DNA of 64,000 bases, from assembly GCA_947623455.1 (NCBI GenBank), contig OX392527.1, forward strand, positions 46,482,401 to 46,546,400, in the 5' to 3' direction. The DNA comes from Mimachlamys varia (taxonomy: Eukaryota > Mollusca > Bivalvia > Pectinida > Pectinidae). A model generated the notes under the pieces. It was not told where the DNA came from, did not search any database, and saw only the letters and a list, made by a program, of their open reading frames with translations. Numbering within the stretch: the first letter of the stretch is position 1; each line of letters begins with the position of its first letter. Shown here piece by piece: positions 36,401-47,888 of the stretch. A program made the translations under genes and the position numbers.

Positions 36401-36425
36401 TTAAGAGTTGTTCTTCGAATTCCAT
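30421..36425 (-). CDS. GIMAP-like GTPase C with CUE-like domain and cassette exon (three coding exons)
   Basis: Coding exons are 36200-36425, 34564-34659 and 30421-31547 (minus strand), all joined in phase 1, totalling 1449 bp and 482 residues. Exon 1 gives a CUE-like domain (NMFPHLS, DDTLWDTVL, closing HLL). Exon 2 gives a 32-residue linker beginning NRTDDLLHQAC. Exon 3 gives the AIG1 domain (GKTGSGKS at 124-131, DTPGVFDT, LPGPHVFLLVVQ, TGRD, CIAVDNS), a long charged coiled coil with a CREREEEIRRQKDK start, and a hydrophobic tail ending CQWLE. The open frame extends upstream of exon 3 in genomic DNA, but the TTTTCATAG acceptor at 31548-31550 and the paralogues set the border. A TTTCAG acceptor 9 nt before the ATG implies a 5' UTR intron. 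The expected role is a GTP-dependent, membrane-associated immune or trafficking switch, inferred from the GIMAP family. Confidence 0.87.
31832..32950. mobile_element. Non-autonomous element with GGGCCGG termini in intron of gene C
   Basis: The left end GGGCCGGTTGTTCAAAGGTT and the inverted right end GGGCCGGATTTTCAAAGGTC match over about 26 bp with a few changes. Both ends continue into ATTAA-rich sub-terminal words. It is about 1.1 kb long without a transposase frame, and lies between the cassette exon and the GTPase exon of gene C. Confidence 0.7.
32990..33660. repeat. Degenerate dispersed repeat in intron of gene C
   Basis: The sequence has blocks such as TGACCTTCACCTTGGACCAA and TGACCTTGAAGGTCA, the latter partly palindromic. 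Its prose-like runs of short related words are typical of old dispersed repeats. No full-length partner is present in the window, so the call rests on style and is weak. Confidence 0.3.
34189..34360. mobile_element. Small foldback element in intron of gene C
   Basis: AAGAATTGCCTCCTATTTGG faces AAATGGGAGGCAGCTCTTG. The matching element lies at 53712-53882 in the same intron of gene D. The insertion therefore predates the split of C and D. It lies 0.2 kb from the cassette exon. Confidence 0.65.
34564..34659 (-). CDS. Symmetric 96-bp cassette exon of gene C
   Basis: The exon has a TTTATTTCCAACAG acceptor and a GATG/GTAAGT donor. It is in phase 1 at both ends and adds 32 residues (with NRTDDLLHQAC, AMDAMHISSQGFQ and SPVLSD) between the CUE-like and GTPase domains. 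It is conserved in gene D at 54055-54150 (shared LHQAC, MD, HI, GF and VL residues). I recognise no domain. Skipping or including it keeps the frame. Confidence 0.75.
35540..36199. other. Intron of gene C near the CUE exon, shared with gene B
   Basis: This stretch is co-linear with 14870-15563 in the intron of gene B (GGGTTGCCACGATGGTAG, GCAAGCCGTGGTTGC, GAATGAAAGCGCCGGTGTAG). It shows that the B intron is the C intron with about 3.7 kb, including the cassette exon, missing or never inserted. Confidence 0.7.
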
Positions 36426-36524
36426 CTTTCACACCTGAAACAATCAAAATGAAAATTATTAATTTAAACAAACAAAATGACTTGAGATGTTAAGTTTGGT
36501 TTGTTTTAATTGTTTTTACGTCCT

Positions 36525-36860
36525 ATTAACAGCTTATAGTCATATCAGGACGGTCTTCCGCCGCATGTGATGGGGGTCTTTGTGTTCGAATGCGTTTACA
36601 GATGGTATATCCGAGAGAGATATCAGATGAAAGAGTCAACGATTCTTTACTAGTGTACAGAATTTCAAGAAAATTCATTGAAAAACGATGTCCATTTATC
36701 GGAAATGTTGTCAAAATGCATAAAATGTATAGTAAAAATATTATGTGTCCGAATATATATTGCCCTACACTGTATGTTTTTTTGTGGAATTTCGTTTAAG
36801 ATAAAACACGTTATCATCTTTCTACTGCTTTATACAACCTTCCGGTAACATGAAAGACAT
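36525..36860. repeat. Truncated beta segment upstream of gene C
   Basis: Two pieces of beta are joined here: the part matching 15890-15975 (ATATCAGGACGGTCTTCCGC) and the part matching about 17255-17465 (GAGTCAACGATTCTTTACTA, AACACGTTATCATC). About 1.3 kb between them is missing compared with beta I. Confidence 0.7.
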
Positions 36861-39094
36861 AATCATTTGCTAAAAGTAAACAAAATGGTTTGTTTTTTTG
36901 GCAGTATGCAACACTCATGACAGGTACAACATGTTTAAACTTTGCGATAAACGAGATATGTAGAATGTTATCTTCACTTCACATACAATAGATTAATATA
37001 CTATTAGATTATATTGCAACAGGTTGGAACATATATAATTTCAGATAATGAATGCATTGTGTTCAGACTTCAAATGCTATTGAACAGTAAACACTGTATT
37101 TGTTTTGAATGTCCTGATTATGAATGATTTATATACCAACATCTAACAACTACAAAAATGTAATGTACCTTGTTTATGTAACAATATGTAAAGATCAATA
37201 CCAGGACTAGGTATCAACATGCAAATGTAGTAAAAACAATGATTGTAGCAAACGGATGAGGTACTTTGAGTATTAACATTAGGAATAATAGTGTTGATAT
37301 TGATATACATCAACAATAAGGAGCTCCCGTAAATCTACCCCTCTACATAATGAATTGTTATTTAAACCTGACTGATGATTACCAAAATGAATTCCATGTC
37401 ACTATGCTATTGTGTAAACATAAGGTAAATCTATTAGGGGTTCAAGGGATATGTGTCAAACTTGAGGGCACAAGGACAGATTTTTCACAACCTGTTCACT
37501 GTTGTTGCACAGATGGTAGACAGACAGACAGACAGACAGACTGATGTATGGACAAAGAGGTAACTAATATAATATTTGGCGAGTGAAATAAAATGCGATA
37601 AAAATGGATGGAATCTACACATTGAAATAATGGAAAAGCGGAGAAGGGTTAACTGGAAGAATTTTGCATGTTCTTGACGAATTTACACAGTACATGTATA
37701 TGAAAATACAACTATGAATGTATTGTGATGAATAAAGTTTGCACATGTAAACAATGCAATTTAGGTCAAAATATTACGAAAAGCGTTAAGATTTACAAAT
37801 AACAGCTTGTAAAATATTTCGGACATAAAGTTTGGATGTAAATAAAACCGCACTGCTGTGAAACAATTAGGACCAAATAAATATATAGATGTGTGGCTGC
37901 TGAATGGCAGAAAAATTATATGTAAGATAAATATATACAGATATTATTATTTTAATTTATTTATATACAGTCGTTTTAGCTACTGGCAGTTTGTGGTTAA
38001 GAGAAGTATTTGAGATTTGAAGTATATTTAGCACTAAGTTCTTTTCATATCGTAATGCATGTTTTAATCTGGATCTGAGTAGAAGGTGAAGTAAAAAAAA
38101 AGTCTTTTATTGCCTTGCACAAACTAAATCAATATATAACAATAATTCAAATCTATGAATGTTAAAGAAAAACAGCAAGAGAAAGGGTGTTCCAAACGGA
38201 TATGCATTTGCCTTCCAACAAAAACCACGGGAAAAATAAGACGCGCACATGCGTATATTAGATTAATACCGAGATGCTCCGAAGCTAATTCAAAAATGAA
38301 TATCCCTGTGAAAAAGAATGAACATATATATGTTTAATACTAGTGTTTTACACATTAATGAAATACATTCTGTTTTAATCATCTTATATTTCTTTGTCGA
38401 TATACACACTCCCGTTATTTAGTTTTAGCAGCTGTACTGGGCAGTACTCGTTACAGTACATACAGTTATACATGTGTAAGTTTAGCTGTCTGGCACGCTA
38501 TATATATATTTAGATCACTAAACTCGGAGCCTGGTGTGTTTCGTGTATACATAGGACGGTCCCACATGCTGACGCTCGGATTAACAGTGCAAACAGTACA
38601 TAATTTCACATCAATATAAAATATCAGCTGCATTAATTTAAAGAATTAAAAACTTTGTTTTTCTAAACATTTGTGTTAATAACTTACATGCACATTCTTA
38701 CAAATAACAAAATTGCTATCCAGCAGTAAATACACTTTCAGCTGCGCAGTATCAAAATCTAAACCTATATCATAGAATGGCCCGGCTCCTGCCGGCCCAT
38801 AATTATAAAAAATAATCATTACGATATATTCCCCTCTTTCTCATGATGTATTGACACGTACGGTTGTATGAAGATGTTTGATAAATGATTTTAGCATTGT
38901 TTTGCCATCTTTAACTTTGTTAATATGTCAATGTTTTATTGTAGGGAAAGAGCATAGTGTAAATTGTGCCTAATACCATTTTGCTATTAAAAGGCAATTG
39001 CTTATTTACATCAAAATAAATAAATCAAATAAATATTCATCGCACTTACTTGTAAACGGCTGCGACGATTTAATGTATCTGAAGTGATATTGCA
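36861..39094. other. Sequence between gene C and beta copy III
   Basis: AT-rich, without a gene that can be supported. A GACA microsatellite of about 6 units lies at 37518-37541. Confidence 0.4.
37518..37541. repeat. (GACA)n microsatellite
   Basis: About six perfect GACA units, with a partial unit on each side. Confidence 0.9.
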
Positions 39095-39364
39095 GCTCTG
39101 GTTTTGGGTATTTCCTTGACGTGTGGATATTTATAGACACAGTAAACATGGGAAATTTTCAGTGCAAATCAGAGCGTATTCAATTAGTGCTAGCGAGTTC
39201 AGATATATCCGGAAAATGATGCAATAGATAAGCTGATAAAAAACGGTATTATTATACCCGTACGTATATACTAGAAAAATAACAAAAACTTTTTGCTTAT
39301 TTCAAGATCCAATTTGTCACAAAATATTGATTAGCAACCATCATTTTTTTTAATTATATATATA

Positions 39365-40902
39365 CTGAAACGAAAAAGAAACGCAACATGGAAAATTGTG
39401 ATTAATTTTGTATTAAATATACATATCTGTATAAAAATCGCCGATATAAACATGCAACCTGCCTAACACCCATACCAATCTTCAAAATCACCCAAGTGTG
39501 ACTAGAGACCTATGCACTTCCGGCGCGGTAAAAACATCAAAAACCGTGCCTGTACAAACATATGCGTTCTTTTTTCATTCAAACCAGTATCAATTCATCA
39601 CTAACATTGAGCCACATCATCGCCAATACTTTTGCAAACAATATTTCCTTTTACAATTATGCCACGGTTATCAAAGGTTGATAGAGGACGTGCTATAGCG
39701 ATGCTTCTGGCAGGGAACACGCAACTTCACGTCGCTCGACAATTCAGAGTTCACAAATCGACTATTAGTCGATTAGTTTCACGTCTTAACGCAACAGGAA
39801 GAGTCGATGACCAGCCGAGATCAGGACGTCCACGCGTAACGTCGCGACGTCAAGACCGGGTTCTTAGGTTGGCACACCTGCGTAACAGGAGATTAACGGC
39901 CGCTGAAACGGCAAGGAATACGATTGGTAATCATAACCGTCTAATTCATCCCCAAACAGTGATCAACAGACTGCGTGAGGCTAATTTGCGTGCAAGGCGA
40001 CAGTACGTTGGTTTACCACTAACACCGCAACGTCGAGCACGTCGTATGCAATGGGCAACGGCACATATGCCCAGACGTTTTCCTATGAGACGTTGGAGGT
40101 CTATGCTCTTCACCGATGAATCTCGATTCACGTTATTTCGAGCAGATGGCCGTCAACGTGTGTACCGGCGTCGAGGCGAACGTTTTGCTGACGCCTGTGT
40201 TTTGGAACACGACCGATTTGGGGGTGGATCAGTTATGGTTTGGGCGGGAATCTCCCATGGTTTGAAGACGCCTTTGGTGATAGTCAATCGGAATTTAACG
40301 GCCGTACGCTATCGGGATGAGATCCTTAGGCCCCATGTTGTGCCGTTTGTTAGGCAGCATCATCTAATCTTTCAGCAAGATAACGCGAGACCACACGTTG
40401 CAAGAGTCTGTAGAGACTTTCTTGCGACACAGAACATTGCTCCTATAGATTGGCCTCCATATAGCCCCGACCTGTCCCCAATCGAGCATTTGTGGGATGA
40501 ATTAGACAGAAGAATTCGAAATCGCCGTAACCCCCCAAATACCCTCCCTCAGTTAGCAAATGCACTCGTCCAAGAATGGAATAACATTCCAATACGGAAA
40601 GTCAATGCCCTGATGAACTCAATGCAACAAAGAATTAGAGATGTGATAACTGTTCGAGGAGGACACACACGATATTAGGGCACGGTTTCAAAACTGCTGC
40701 CATTTCAACTTGGATTCACGTAGGGTACTACCAATCATGACCTTCTAGCAAAGTGACCTGTTCTTAAAAATCTCTAAATATTGAATAAGGATGTTACATC
40801 AATATTCAATATTAACTATTACATATGAAATTTAAACATAATGCTCACAATTATTATTTTATTAAACCTACAATTTGAAGTTGCGTTTCTTTTTCGTTTC
40901 AG
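39365..40902 (+). mobile_element. Tc1/mariner transposon, complete
   Basis: The element is 1538 bp with perfect 23-bp terminal inverted repeats beginning CTGAAACGAAAAAGAAACGC, flanked by TA on both sides (39363-39364 and 40903-40904). It encodes a full transposase. The uninterrupted target survives in beta copy II near 46295-46305, confirming the edges. It was inserted after the beta sequence was copied. Confidence 0.93.
39659..40678 (+). CDS. Tc1-type DD34E transposase, apparently intact
   Basis: Cut-and-paste transposase of the Tc1/mariner superfamily, about 339 residues from the ATG at 39659 (MPRLSKVDRGRA). An in-frame ATG at 39632 is possible, but the later start gives the usual length. 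The N-terminal paired-type helix-turn-helix regions (ARQFRVHKSTISRLVSRL; the GRP motif SGRPRVTS) bind the terminal repeats. The catalytic triad lies in FTDESRF (D153), FQQDNARPH (D241) and SPIEHLWDE (E276), with exactly 34 residues between the last two. No stop or frameshift was seen. With both ends perfect it could still be functional, or lost activity only recently. Confidence 0.93.
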   Translation: MPRLSKVDRGRAIAMLLAGNTQLHVARQFRVHKSTISRLVSRLNATGRVDDQPRSGRPRVTSRRQDRVLRLAHLRNRRLTAAETARNTIGNHNRLIHPQTVINRLREANLRARRQYVGLPLTPQRRARRMQWATAHMPRRFPMRRWRSMLFTDESRFTLFRADGRQRVYRRRGERFADACVLEHDRFGGGSVMVWAGISHGLKTPLVIVNRNLTAVRYRDEILRPHVVPFVRQHHLIFQQDNARPHVARVCRDFLATQNIAPIDWPPYSPDLSPIEHLWDELDRRIRNRRNPPNTLPQLANALVQEWNNIPIRKVNALMNSMQQRIRDVITVRGGHTRY

Positions 40903-41069
40903 TATATATATCTATATTAATTATCCGTTGTATAAAAACAGTAATTTGGATATATCTGCGTGTGAAACAGTATCACGCCCCTGAATTTCCCTCTGGAATT
41001 GTTGAAAACATTTTGACGCCATATAACGTTTAACAAGTAAACATACCAAGTGCCCAATCCAGCTATGGA

Positions 41070-41285
41070 TCCTGTACAGTTATCTTATTACAGTCTGTGT
41101 CTGTAATAAGAACTGTGACGGGTTCAAACCGTCACGTGATACCTCCTCAACGTCAAACTTTTCGTGGAACTTCACAGTCCTATTTTTAGAAAATGCCAAT
41201 GTTGACAGAATCCTAAATATAGACATACATTACGTTTGAATCATGTATTTGTTCAATCACTCTGGAGCAATATAAATCTAAGTAA
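41070..41285 (-). promoter_or_regulatory. Copy of the putative GIMAP first exon/promoter in beta III (donor lost)
   Basis: The GTCACGTGA E-box (41132-41140), the TCCTCAACGTCAAAC block and the TATA-like block (about 41268-41277) are kept. The splice donor present in beta I and II has been removed by the join at about 41080. This promoter could not use the standard donor. Confidence 0.4.
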
Positions 41286-41948
41286 AGATGGCGTAGCACA
41301 CACATATGCTGCAACTTTTAACTTAAGTGATAGATACAGTATGCCGAAAAAATGAATTAAACTGCATCATACAGCTGTTTCGTCCTCCTAGGATTATTCA
41401 GTGATGTTAGGAGCTAATAGGTGGGAATCCAAAATTTCTTTAACTAATGTAGAAGCAGAAGGTTAAGGTGCTTAATTTGAATAATACAGGTTTTGGTTAT
41501 GTTTTGCCTATATTTACTACATAAATTGAAATCATAGGATCTAGAGATCGATCATGTACAGTATAAAAATTATTCGAAAGTTACTAAATTTCATTAGTAA
41601 CTATTTTGTGATCTTAATGATAATTTGAAATACAGAAACAGACGATATGACGTGGAAAATACAGTTCCTGTTTATTTTACGAAAAACATCAAGCGGTACA
41701 TGTACTTGGTGTTAACTAGTAAGTGGATCAAAGTCGCCTCCGGAATTTAATTCAAGGACGCTTTCAAGAAAGAAATAGAGCTGACAGATTGTAACAGAAC
41801 CCCATCGAATGTTAAAAACTAAAAACCTGCTTCCCCCGAGTCAAGCAACATTTGTCTGCGATATATCTTACTATATATCATTTAAGGTCTAAGGGGAAAT
41901 AATCCCATTCCGGATATTGTTACGTTTCCTTCTTGTTTTTATTAGATT

Positions 41949-42221
41949 TTACCTTATTCCTGATAAGTTGTCCGGTAGATAACTTTTAACTGGAGACAAC
42001 AATAGAGAAACCACACTGTGGAGTAATAAGGAAGTATTTTCTGCAGCGATTAGATATAAAAAACATTGTCGAGCCGTTGAATCTCCCGTGAAGCGGCTGC
42101 AGAATTGTTGCGACGGCAGTTCCACCAACTCCATCGCGTGGACAATTGGGAAAAATAAAGCTGAACTGGTAATCCTAACTGACTCGCTCGGATGAAGAGC
42201 AATCATTTCATCAATTTCCAC
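41949..42221 (-). CDS. Second copy of the 90-residue beta open frame (doubtful)
   Basis: It differs from 20385-20657 at three residues (M to V, L to F, Y to N). No domain was recognised. It is probably conserved by recent duplication only. Confidence 0.18.
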   Translation of the reverse strand: MEIDEMIALHPSESVRITSSALFFPIVHAMELVELPSQQFCSRFTGDSTARQCFLYLIAAENTSLLLHSVVSLLLSPVKSYLPDNLSGIR

Positions 42222-42869
42222 AGAGTTGAAAAAAGGCCTCTATTCATGGTTACTCCATCTCCTGTGCAGCGACCACAAAATACTTTGGCACCAAGTGATG
42301 CGGTAACCGCTCCACCAACACAATCTCATGAACAATGTGGAGAAAAGGAAAACTGAACAGGTAGTTTTTGTGGAATCAGATGAAGAGCAATCGTCAGTAC
42401 AGCGATTTCCTTAGAATTCGAGGAGGGCCTAGTACATGCATATGGTTACTCTACTTCCTCAAGGCCACGTCATGGGTGCCCGCCCTCTACATGAAACCAC
42501 CATTAATCCTTATGGTACGTTTATAGAGATTGAAAGATACTGGTTAAATGTTAAAATTGATACCTAAAGTACTGTAGTTTCTCTGATTAACAAAAATCTT
42601 CTATTACTTTATCAAAGTATGTATTCGTGTATATTGTCCGCTGCATACTTTGCTGGTATGTTTTATTCCGAATGCTTGTTTGTATATTTGTCCCCTGTAT
42701 GTGTCATTAATGCTTTGTGTGTGTTTTTTGTTCGCTTTCTGTCGATATGTTCAGACGGAGAAGTGTATTTATTGGCTGAGTCGCACTACGATTCCCGGGT
42801 GATTGGTAAGAGGATTGAAACCATAGATGTCAAAATTGATCTGTTCTCATGCCTTCATTTTAGTAACAT

Positions 42870-43070
42870 GTGTTTACATGTCGCAGTTGATTCGTTATTC
42901 TAGGGCTTGCTTTAAATATCGAGATTTTCGTGATAGAAGTGCTGACGAACAAACTTACGGCACAGGGATTTGAGAGATTCAGGTTGATGAAGATTATGGG
43001 CAAGATTTATGGTCGTCATTTTGATCTAATCTTTGTGTGATAAGAAGGTGGACGTTTTTGAGTTTGCCTT
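42870..43070 (+). pseudogene. Reverse-transcriptase 3' fragment in beta III
   Basis: This is the duplicate of 21280-21560, shortened by a deletion after ATTTTGATCTAATC. The frame is broken. Confidence 0.45.
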
Positions 43071-43087
43071 CATACCCTTCCTCACAG

Positions 43088-43233
43088 GAGTAGTAACTAC
43101 CATTGTTAGAGACTCTGGTATGTCTCGGCCTCGGGACAGAACCCATAGCCTTCCTCACAGGAGTAGTAACTACCATTGTTAGAGACTCTGGTATGTCTCG
43201 GCCTGGGGCAGAATCCAAAGCCTTCCTCACAGG
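43088..43233. repeat. Two tandem copies of the 73-bp repeat (beta II)
   Basis: This is the same unit as 16171-16385, with a partial unit before it. The difference in copy number shows length change since duplication. Confidence 0.8.
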
Positions 43234-44675
43234 GGCGAACGCTCAACTAAGTCCAAAAAATGAGGCTAAAAGACAAAGAAGTTGTAATCAACATTTAGAG
43301 ATAGGCTGCGTTTTAACATGTGAGATTTAAATAGTATAATGTATGTCTAAACCGCTTGTATACTATATTTTTTGTAAGGAACAAGGCTACCGCATACTAG
43401 TATGATTTCTTGTACAGATATTAAACCCGACTAACCGCTTTCCGAGAATTATTGATATTTAGGTTAAAGATAAGTTTCCATGAAGCACGCGATAAATAAA
43501 TCATGCTTATCAATATAAATGTGTAGATATAACTGTATACTGCAAATAACTGAGTCCGGTGTAGAGGAACATAATGTGATACTGTACCGGAAATATGATA
43601 TGCTATGTTCAGATGTACAGTGTGGTACAATATATATTCGGTCACGTAATACTTTTACTATATATTTCATGCCTTTTGACACCCCCCCCCCCCTCCCCCC
43701 AACATTTCATGACTTTATTTTTCATTGAAATTTATCGCAATTTCACACACATGTAGATACTATTTGCCCATTCCTCCGAAAATATTTGTATGGATTTCCA
43801 TAGCCGTTTTAAAAAGATATTGTAAGTATTTTAGTAATGGTGTCATTGGTCGAATACGAATAAAGAACAAAATAACGTCATAATTTAGTTACTTTGCCTA
43901 TATTCGTCTATTTTGGGAAAACTAGGCACAGGAGAAGTATAAAGAGATATCAGATGAAAGTGTCAACGATTCTGTACTAGTGTACAGAATTTCAAGAAAA
44001 TCCATTGAAAAACGATGTCCATTTATCGGAAATGTTGTAAAAATGCATAAAATATATAGTAAAAGTATTATGTGTCCGAATATGTATTGCCCTACACTGT
44101 ATGTTTGTTTGTAGAATTTCGTTTAAGATAAAACACGTTATCATCTATATACTGCTTTATACCACCTACCGGTAACATGATAAACTCACTATCATGGGCT
44201 CACATTTTGAGAAGAAGTTGAGAAAAAATTTGTATGAGAATGTACATGTATGAAAACGCGCGCTAACATTCGTGCCAACAAGAGTGATTAATATACGTTG
44301 GATAACTTGTTTCATAATTGTTGTAAAATAAGTATAAGTATTTTCTCAAAATGCACGTCTGCTCCCGCAAGGTGACGTCATAAACCAGAAATAATGTCCC
44401 AACAAAAATGTTCCGCATTAAAAAATAGTCCATCATAAACATATCAATAAAAAATATAGAAAAATGATTTGTGAGAATAAAAATACAATATCAAGCGTAA
44501 ATGTGCATATTCGAAAGCCAATGACGATATCTTTCCTAATTATTTTCTTTCACATAATTTAAAAGATTCATAATATTCCTCCGCGCAATTTTTTTTTTTT
44601 TTGACGTTTGCCACCGACAGATCGAGATCGATGACCCTAGAAGTCGTTAAAACTTAAGAAATATATAAGGTATCC

Positions 44676-44834
44676 GGCCCCGGTTTCATTAACGTTCCTT
44701 AACTTTAAGGAGCTCCTTAGTTAAGTTAAAGAGCATTCATGAAACGCATTTTTCGAAAAACCTTTGCTAAGAATTCCCTTAACGTTTAAGTTAAGGAAAC
44801 ATTTAATTTATGGAACGTTGATGAAACCGGGGCC
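44676..44834. mobile_element. MITE with GGCCCCGGTTTCAT termini, copy 2
   Basis: It is orthologous in position to 18012-18172 within beta and shares its termini. Small differences are inside the element. Confidence 0.75.
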
Positions 44835-46153
44835 TGCAGTGATACTGCAGCTATGGTTTTTGGGTATTTCCTTGACGTGTGGATATTTATAGACACAGTA
44901 AACAGCATGCACATGGGAAATTATCAGTGCAAATCAGAGCTTATTTATTTAGTGCATAGCGAGTTCTTTATTTAACCATCGCATAGGCTACATGGTAGTG
45001 TACAAAGCTAATTATATAAATGATATCACGGGAACGGTTTCTTGAATATTCAGATAGAAAACTAAATCTTGGTTTTTCCATGTAGATAACAATATGGTGT
45101 GCGTCAACAGGAGCGTAACACAGATATATCCGGAAAATGATGCAATAGATAAGCTGATAAAAAACGTTATAATTATACCCGTACGTATATACTAGAAAAA
45201 CGTTTTTTTATTTATTTCACGATCCAATTTGTCACAAAATATTGATTAGCAACCATCATTTTTTTTTAATCATATATATATATATTAATTATCCGTTGTA
45301 TAAAAAAACGTAATCAGGATTTATCTGCGTGGGACACAGTGCCACGCCCATGACTTTTGCTCTGGAATTGATGAAAAAAATATTGACGCCATATAACAAT
45401 TACAAAGTAAACATAATAAGTGCTCAATCCAGCTATGCAGGTATTGCACCGACGAGTTGAAGTATGTGTTTACATAATCGTTATCTCTTTTACATATAGC
45501 GAAATGTGACGTTAACAAGACCTATGTCAGCTTGATTTTAAAAAGTCGGACTGATTCACGTCCGGTTTTCTTTCTGCTCATAAGTGTTATCATTTCTAAC
45601 AAAACAGTAATTAATATCACAACGCTTTAAAATATTTAACCCATGATTTTAGAGTAACCTCATTCTTAATTTTGTAAATCTACTATCATATAGAGTCTAA
45701 CAAATATCACAGGCACATGTGGCCAGGAGAATGATCATCTAAATTCACAGTACAGTATAGATAATATAGCGAAATATGAATAATTAATTTCCAATTTTCT
45801 TTTTATATTATTAATCATCTAAAACCATAATGAAAAAAAACTGCCAAATTTTTAGCTTGATACGTTAAGCGGTTAAATTTCACAAAAATCGACCACCAGA
45901 CACTCTTTTTTTCAGTGTCTGATATTTTATTTTAATTATTCATATTTCGCTATATTATCTATACTGTACTGTGTATTTAGATGATTATTCTTCTGGTCAC
46001 AAGTGCCTGTGATAAATACATGTCCATACAGACTGGCAGAATTCGTTACATGTGTGAGTTTTTTTCTCGTGAACATAAGATTTCAACGTCGATCAACCCT
46101 AGCTGTGTCATTGGAGTTTCGTTTGACGCTAAACTCACTAAATAAACGCTTAC

Positions 46154-46680
46154 CTGCAGGGTCGCTCTCATCCTGTACAGTAATCTTATTATACCCGTAC
46201 GTATATACTAGAAAAATAACAAAAACTTTTTGCTTATTTCAAGATCCAATTTGTCACAAAATATTGATTAGCAACCATCATTTTTTTTTAATTATATATA
46301 TATATCTATATTAATTATCCGTTGTATAAAAACAGTAATTTGGATATATCTGCGTGTGAAACAGTATCACGCCCCTGAATTTCCCTCTGGAATTGTTGAA
46401 AAAATTTTGACGCCATATAACGTTTAACAAGTAAACATACCAAGTGCCCAATCCAGCTATGGATCCTGTACAGTTATCTTATTACAGTCTGTGTCTGTAA
46501 TAAGAACTGTGACGGGTTCAAACCGTCACGTGATACCTCCTCAACGTCAAACTTTTCGTGGAACTTCACAGTCCTATTTTCAGAAAATGCCAATGTTGAC
46601 AGAATCCTAAATATAGACATACAATACGTTTTAATCATGTACTTGTTCAATCACTCTGGAGCAATATAAATCTAAGTAAA
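46154..46680 (-). promoter_or_regulatory. Copy of the putative GIMAP first exon/promoter in beta II (interrupted)
   Basis: The donor CTGCAG/GTAAGC (exon end 46154), the E-box GTCACGTGA (46526-46534) and the TATA-like block (about 46662-46671) are kept. About 290 bp inserted at 46190-46480 would lengthen the exon. It is the nearest complete donor-bearing copy upstream of gene C, some 9.7 kb from its coding start. Confidence 0.35.
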
Positions 46681-47547
46681 GATGACGTAGCACACACATA
46701 TGCTGCAACTTTTAACTTAAGTGATAGATACAGTATGCCGAAAAAATGAATTAAACTGCATCATACAGCTGTTTCGTCCTCCTAGGATTATTCAGTGATG
46801 CTAGGAGCTAATAGGTGGGAATCCAAAATTTCTTTAACTAATGTAGAAGCAGAAGGTTAAGGTGCTTAATTTGAATAACACAGGTTTTGGTTATGTTTTG
46901 CCTATATTTACTACATAAATTGAAATCATAGGATCTTGAGATCGATCATGTACCATATACAAATTATTCGAAAGTTACTAAATTTCATAAGTAACTACTT
47001 TGTGATCTTAATGATAATTTGAAATACAGAAACAGACGCTAGGACTTGGAAAACACAGTTCCTGTTTTTTCACGAAAAACATCAAGCGGTACATGTACTT
47101 GGTGTTAACTAGTAAGTAGATCAAAGTCGCCTCCGGATTTGAATTCAAGGACGCTTTCAAGAAAGAAATAGAGCTGACAGATTGTAACAGAACCCCATCG
47201 AATGTTAAAAACTAAAAACCTGCTTCCCCCGAGTCAAGCAACATTTGTCTGCGATATATCTTACTATATATCATTTAAGGTCTAAGGGGAAATAATCCCA
47301 TTCCGGATATTGTTACGTTTCCTTCTTGTTTTTATTAGTTTTTACCTTATTCCTGATAAGTTGTCCGGTAGATAACTTTTAACTGAAGACAACAATAGAG
47401 AAACCACACTGTGGAGTAATAAGGAAGTATATTCTGCAGCGATTAGATATAATAAACATTGTCGAGCCGTAGAATCTCCCGTGAAGCGGCTGCAGAATTG
47501 TTGCGACGGCAGTTCCACCAACTGGTAATCCTAACTGACTCGCTCGG

Positions 47548-47820
47548 ATGAAGAGCAATCATTTCATCGATTTCCACAGAGTTGAAAAAAGTCCTCTATT
47601 CATGGTTACTCCATCTCCTGTGCAGCGATCACAAAATACTTTGGCACCAAGTGATGCGGTAACAGTTCCACCAACACAATCTCATGAACAATGTGGAGAA
47701 AAAGAAACTGAACAGGTAGTTTTTGTGGAATCAGATGAAGAGCAATCATCAGTACAGCGACTCCTCAGAATTCGAGGAGGGCCTAGTACATATATATGGT
47801 TGATACAGTGTATATACTGA
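47548..47820 (+). CDS. Beta II copy of the Ser/Pro/Glu-rich open frame (doubtful)
   Basis: It shares the 20628-20840 frame with two replacements and reads on past the old stop. The reading frame leaves the beta segment at about 47800. No domain was recognised. Confidence 0.2.
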   Translation: MKSNHFIDFHRVEKSPLFMVTPSPVQRSQNTLAPSDAVTVPPTQSHEQCGEKETEQVVFVESDEEQSSVQRLLRIRGGPSTYIWLIQCIY

Positions 47821-47888
47821 GTTTGTTTTGTACACAAACAGGAATCGAAAACTGAATTTGCGAGCTTTCGAAAACGTCTGTTTCCTTT

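Larger units (their letters stand above)
39095..43075. repeat. Segmental duplication 'beta', copy III (contains Tc1 insertion)
   Basis: It matches beta I from the TTTCCTTGACGTGTGG block (18200 in I) to the reverse-transcriptase fragment (21430 in I). It is interrupted by the transposon at 39365-40902. The donor end of the putative first exon is missing here: the join runs from the CCAATCCAGCTATGGATCC block straight to the CAGTCTGTGTCTGTAATAAG block. It abuts beta copy II head to tail. No GIMAP coding exon follows it before gene C. Confidence 0.8.
43076..47820. repeat. Segmental duplication 'beta', copy II
   Basis: It matches beta I from the 73-bp repeats (43088-43233) to the Ser/Glu-rich frame (47548-47760). 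At about 46190-46480 it carries an extra 290 bp matching beta III (39250-39365 plus 40905-41085), inserted at a CTTATTA word inside the putative first exon. The copy ends at about 47800, where the sequence changes to a 54-bp tandem repeat. Confidence 0.82.
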
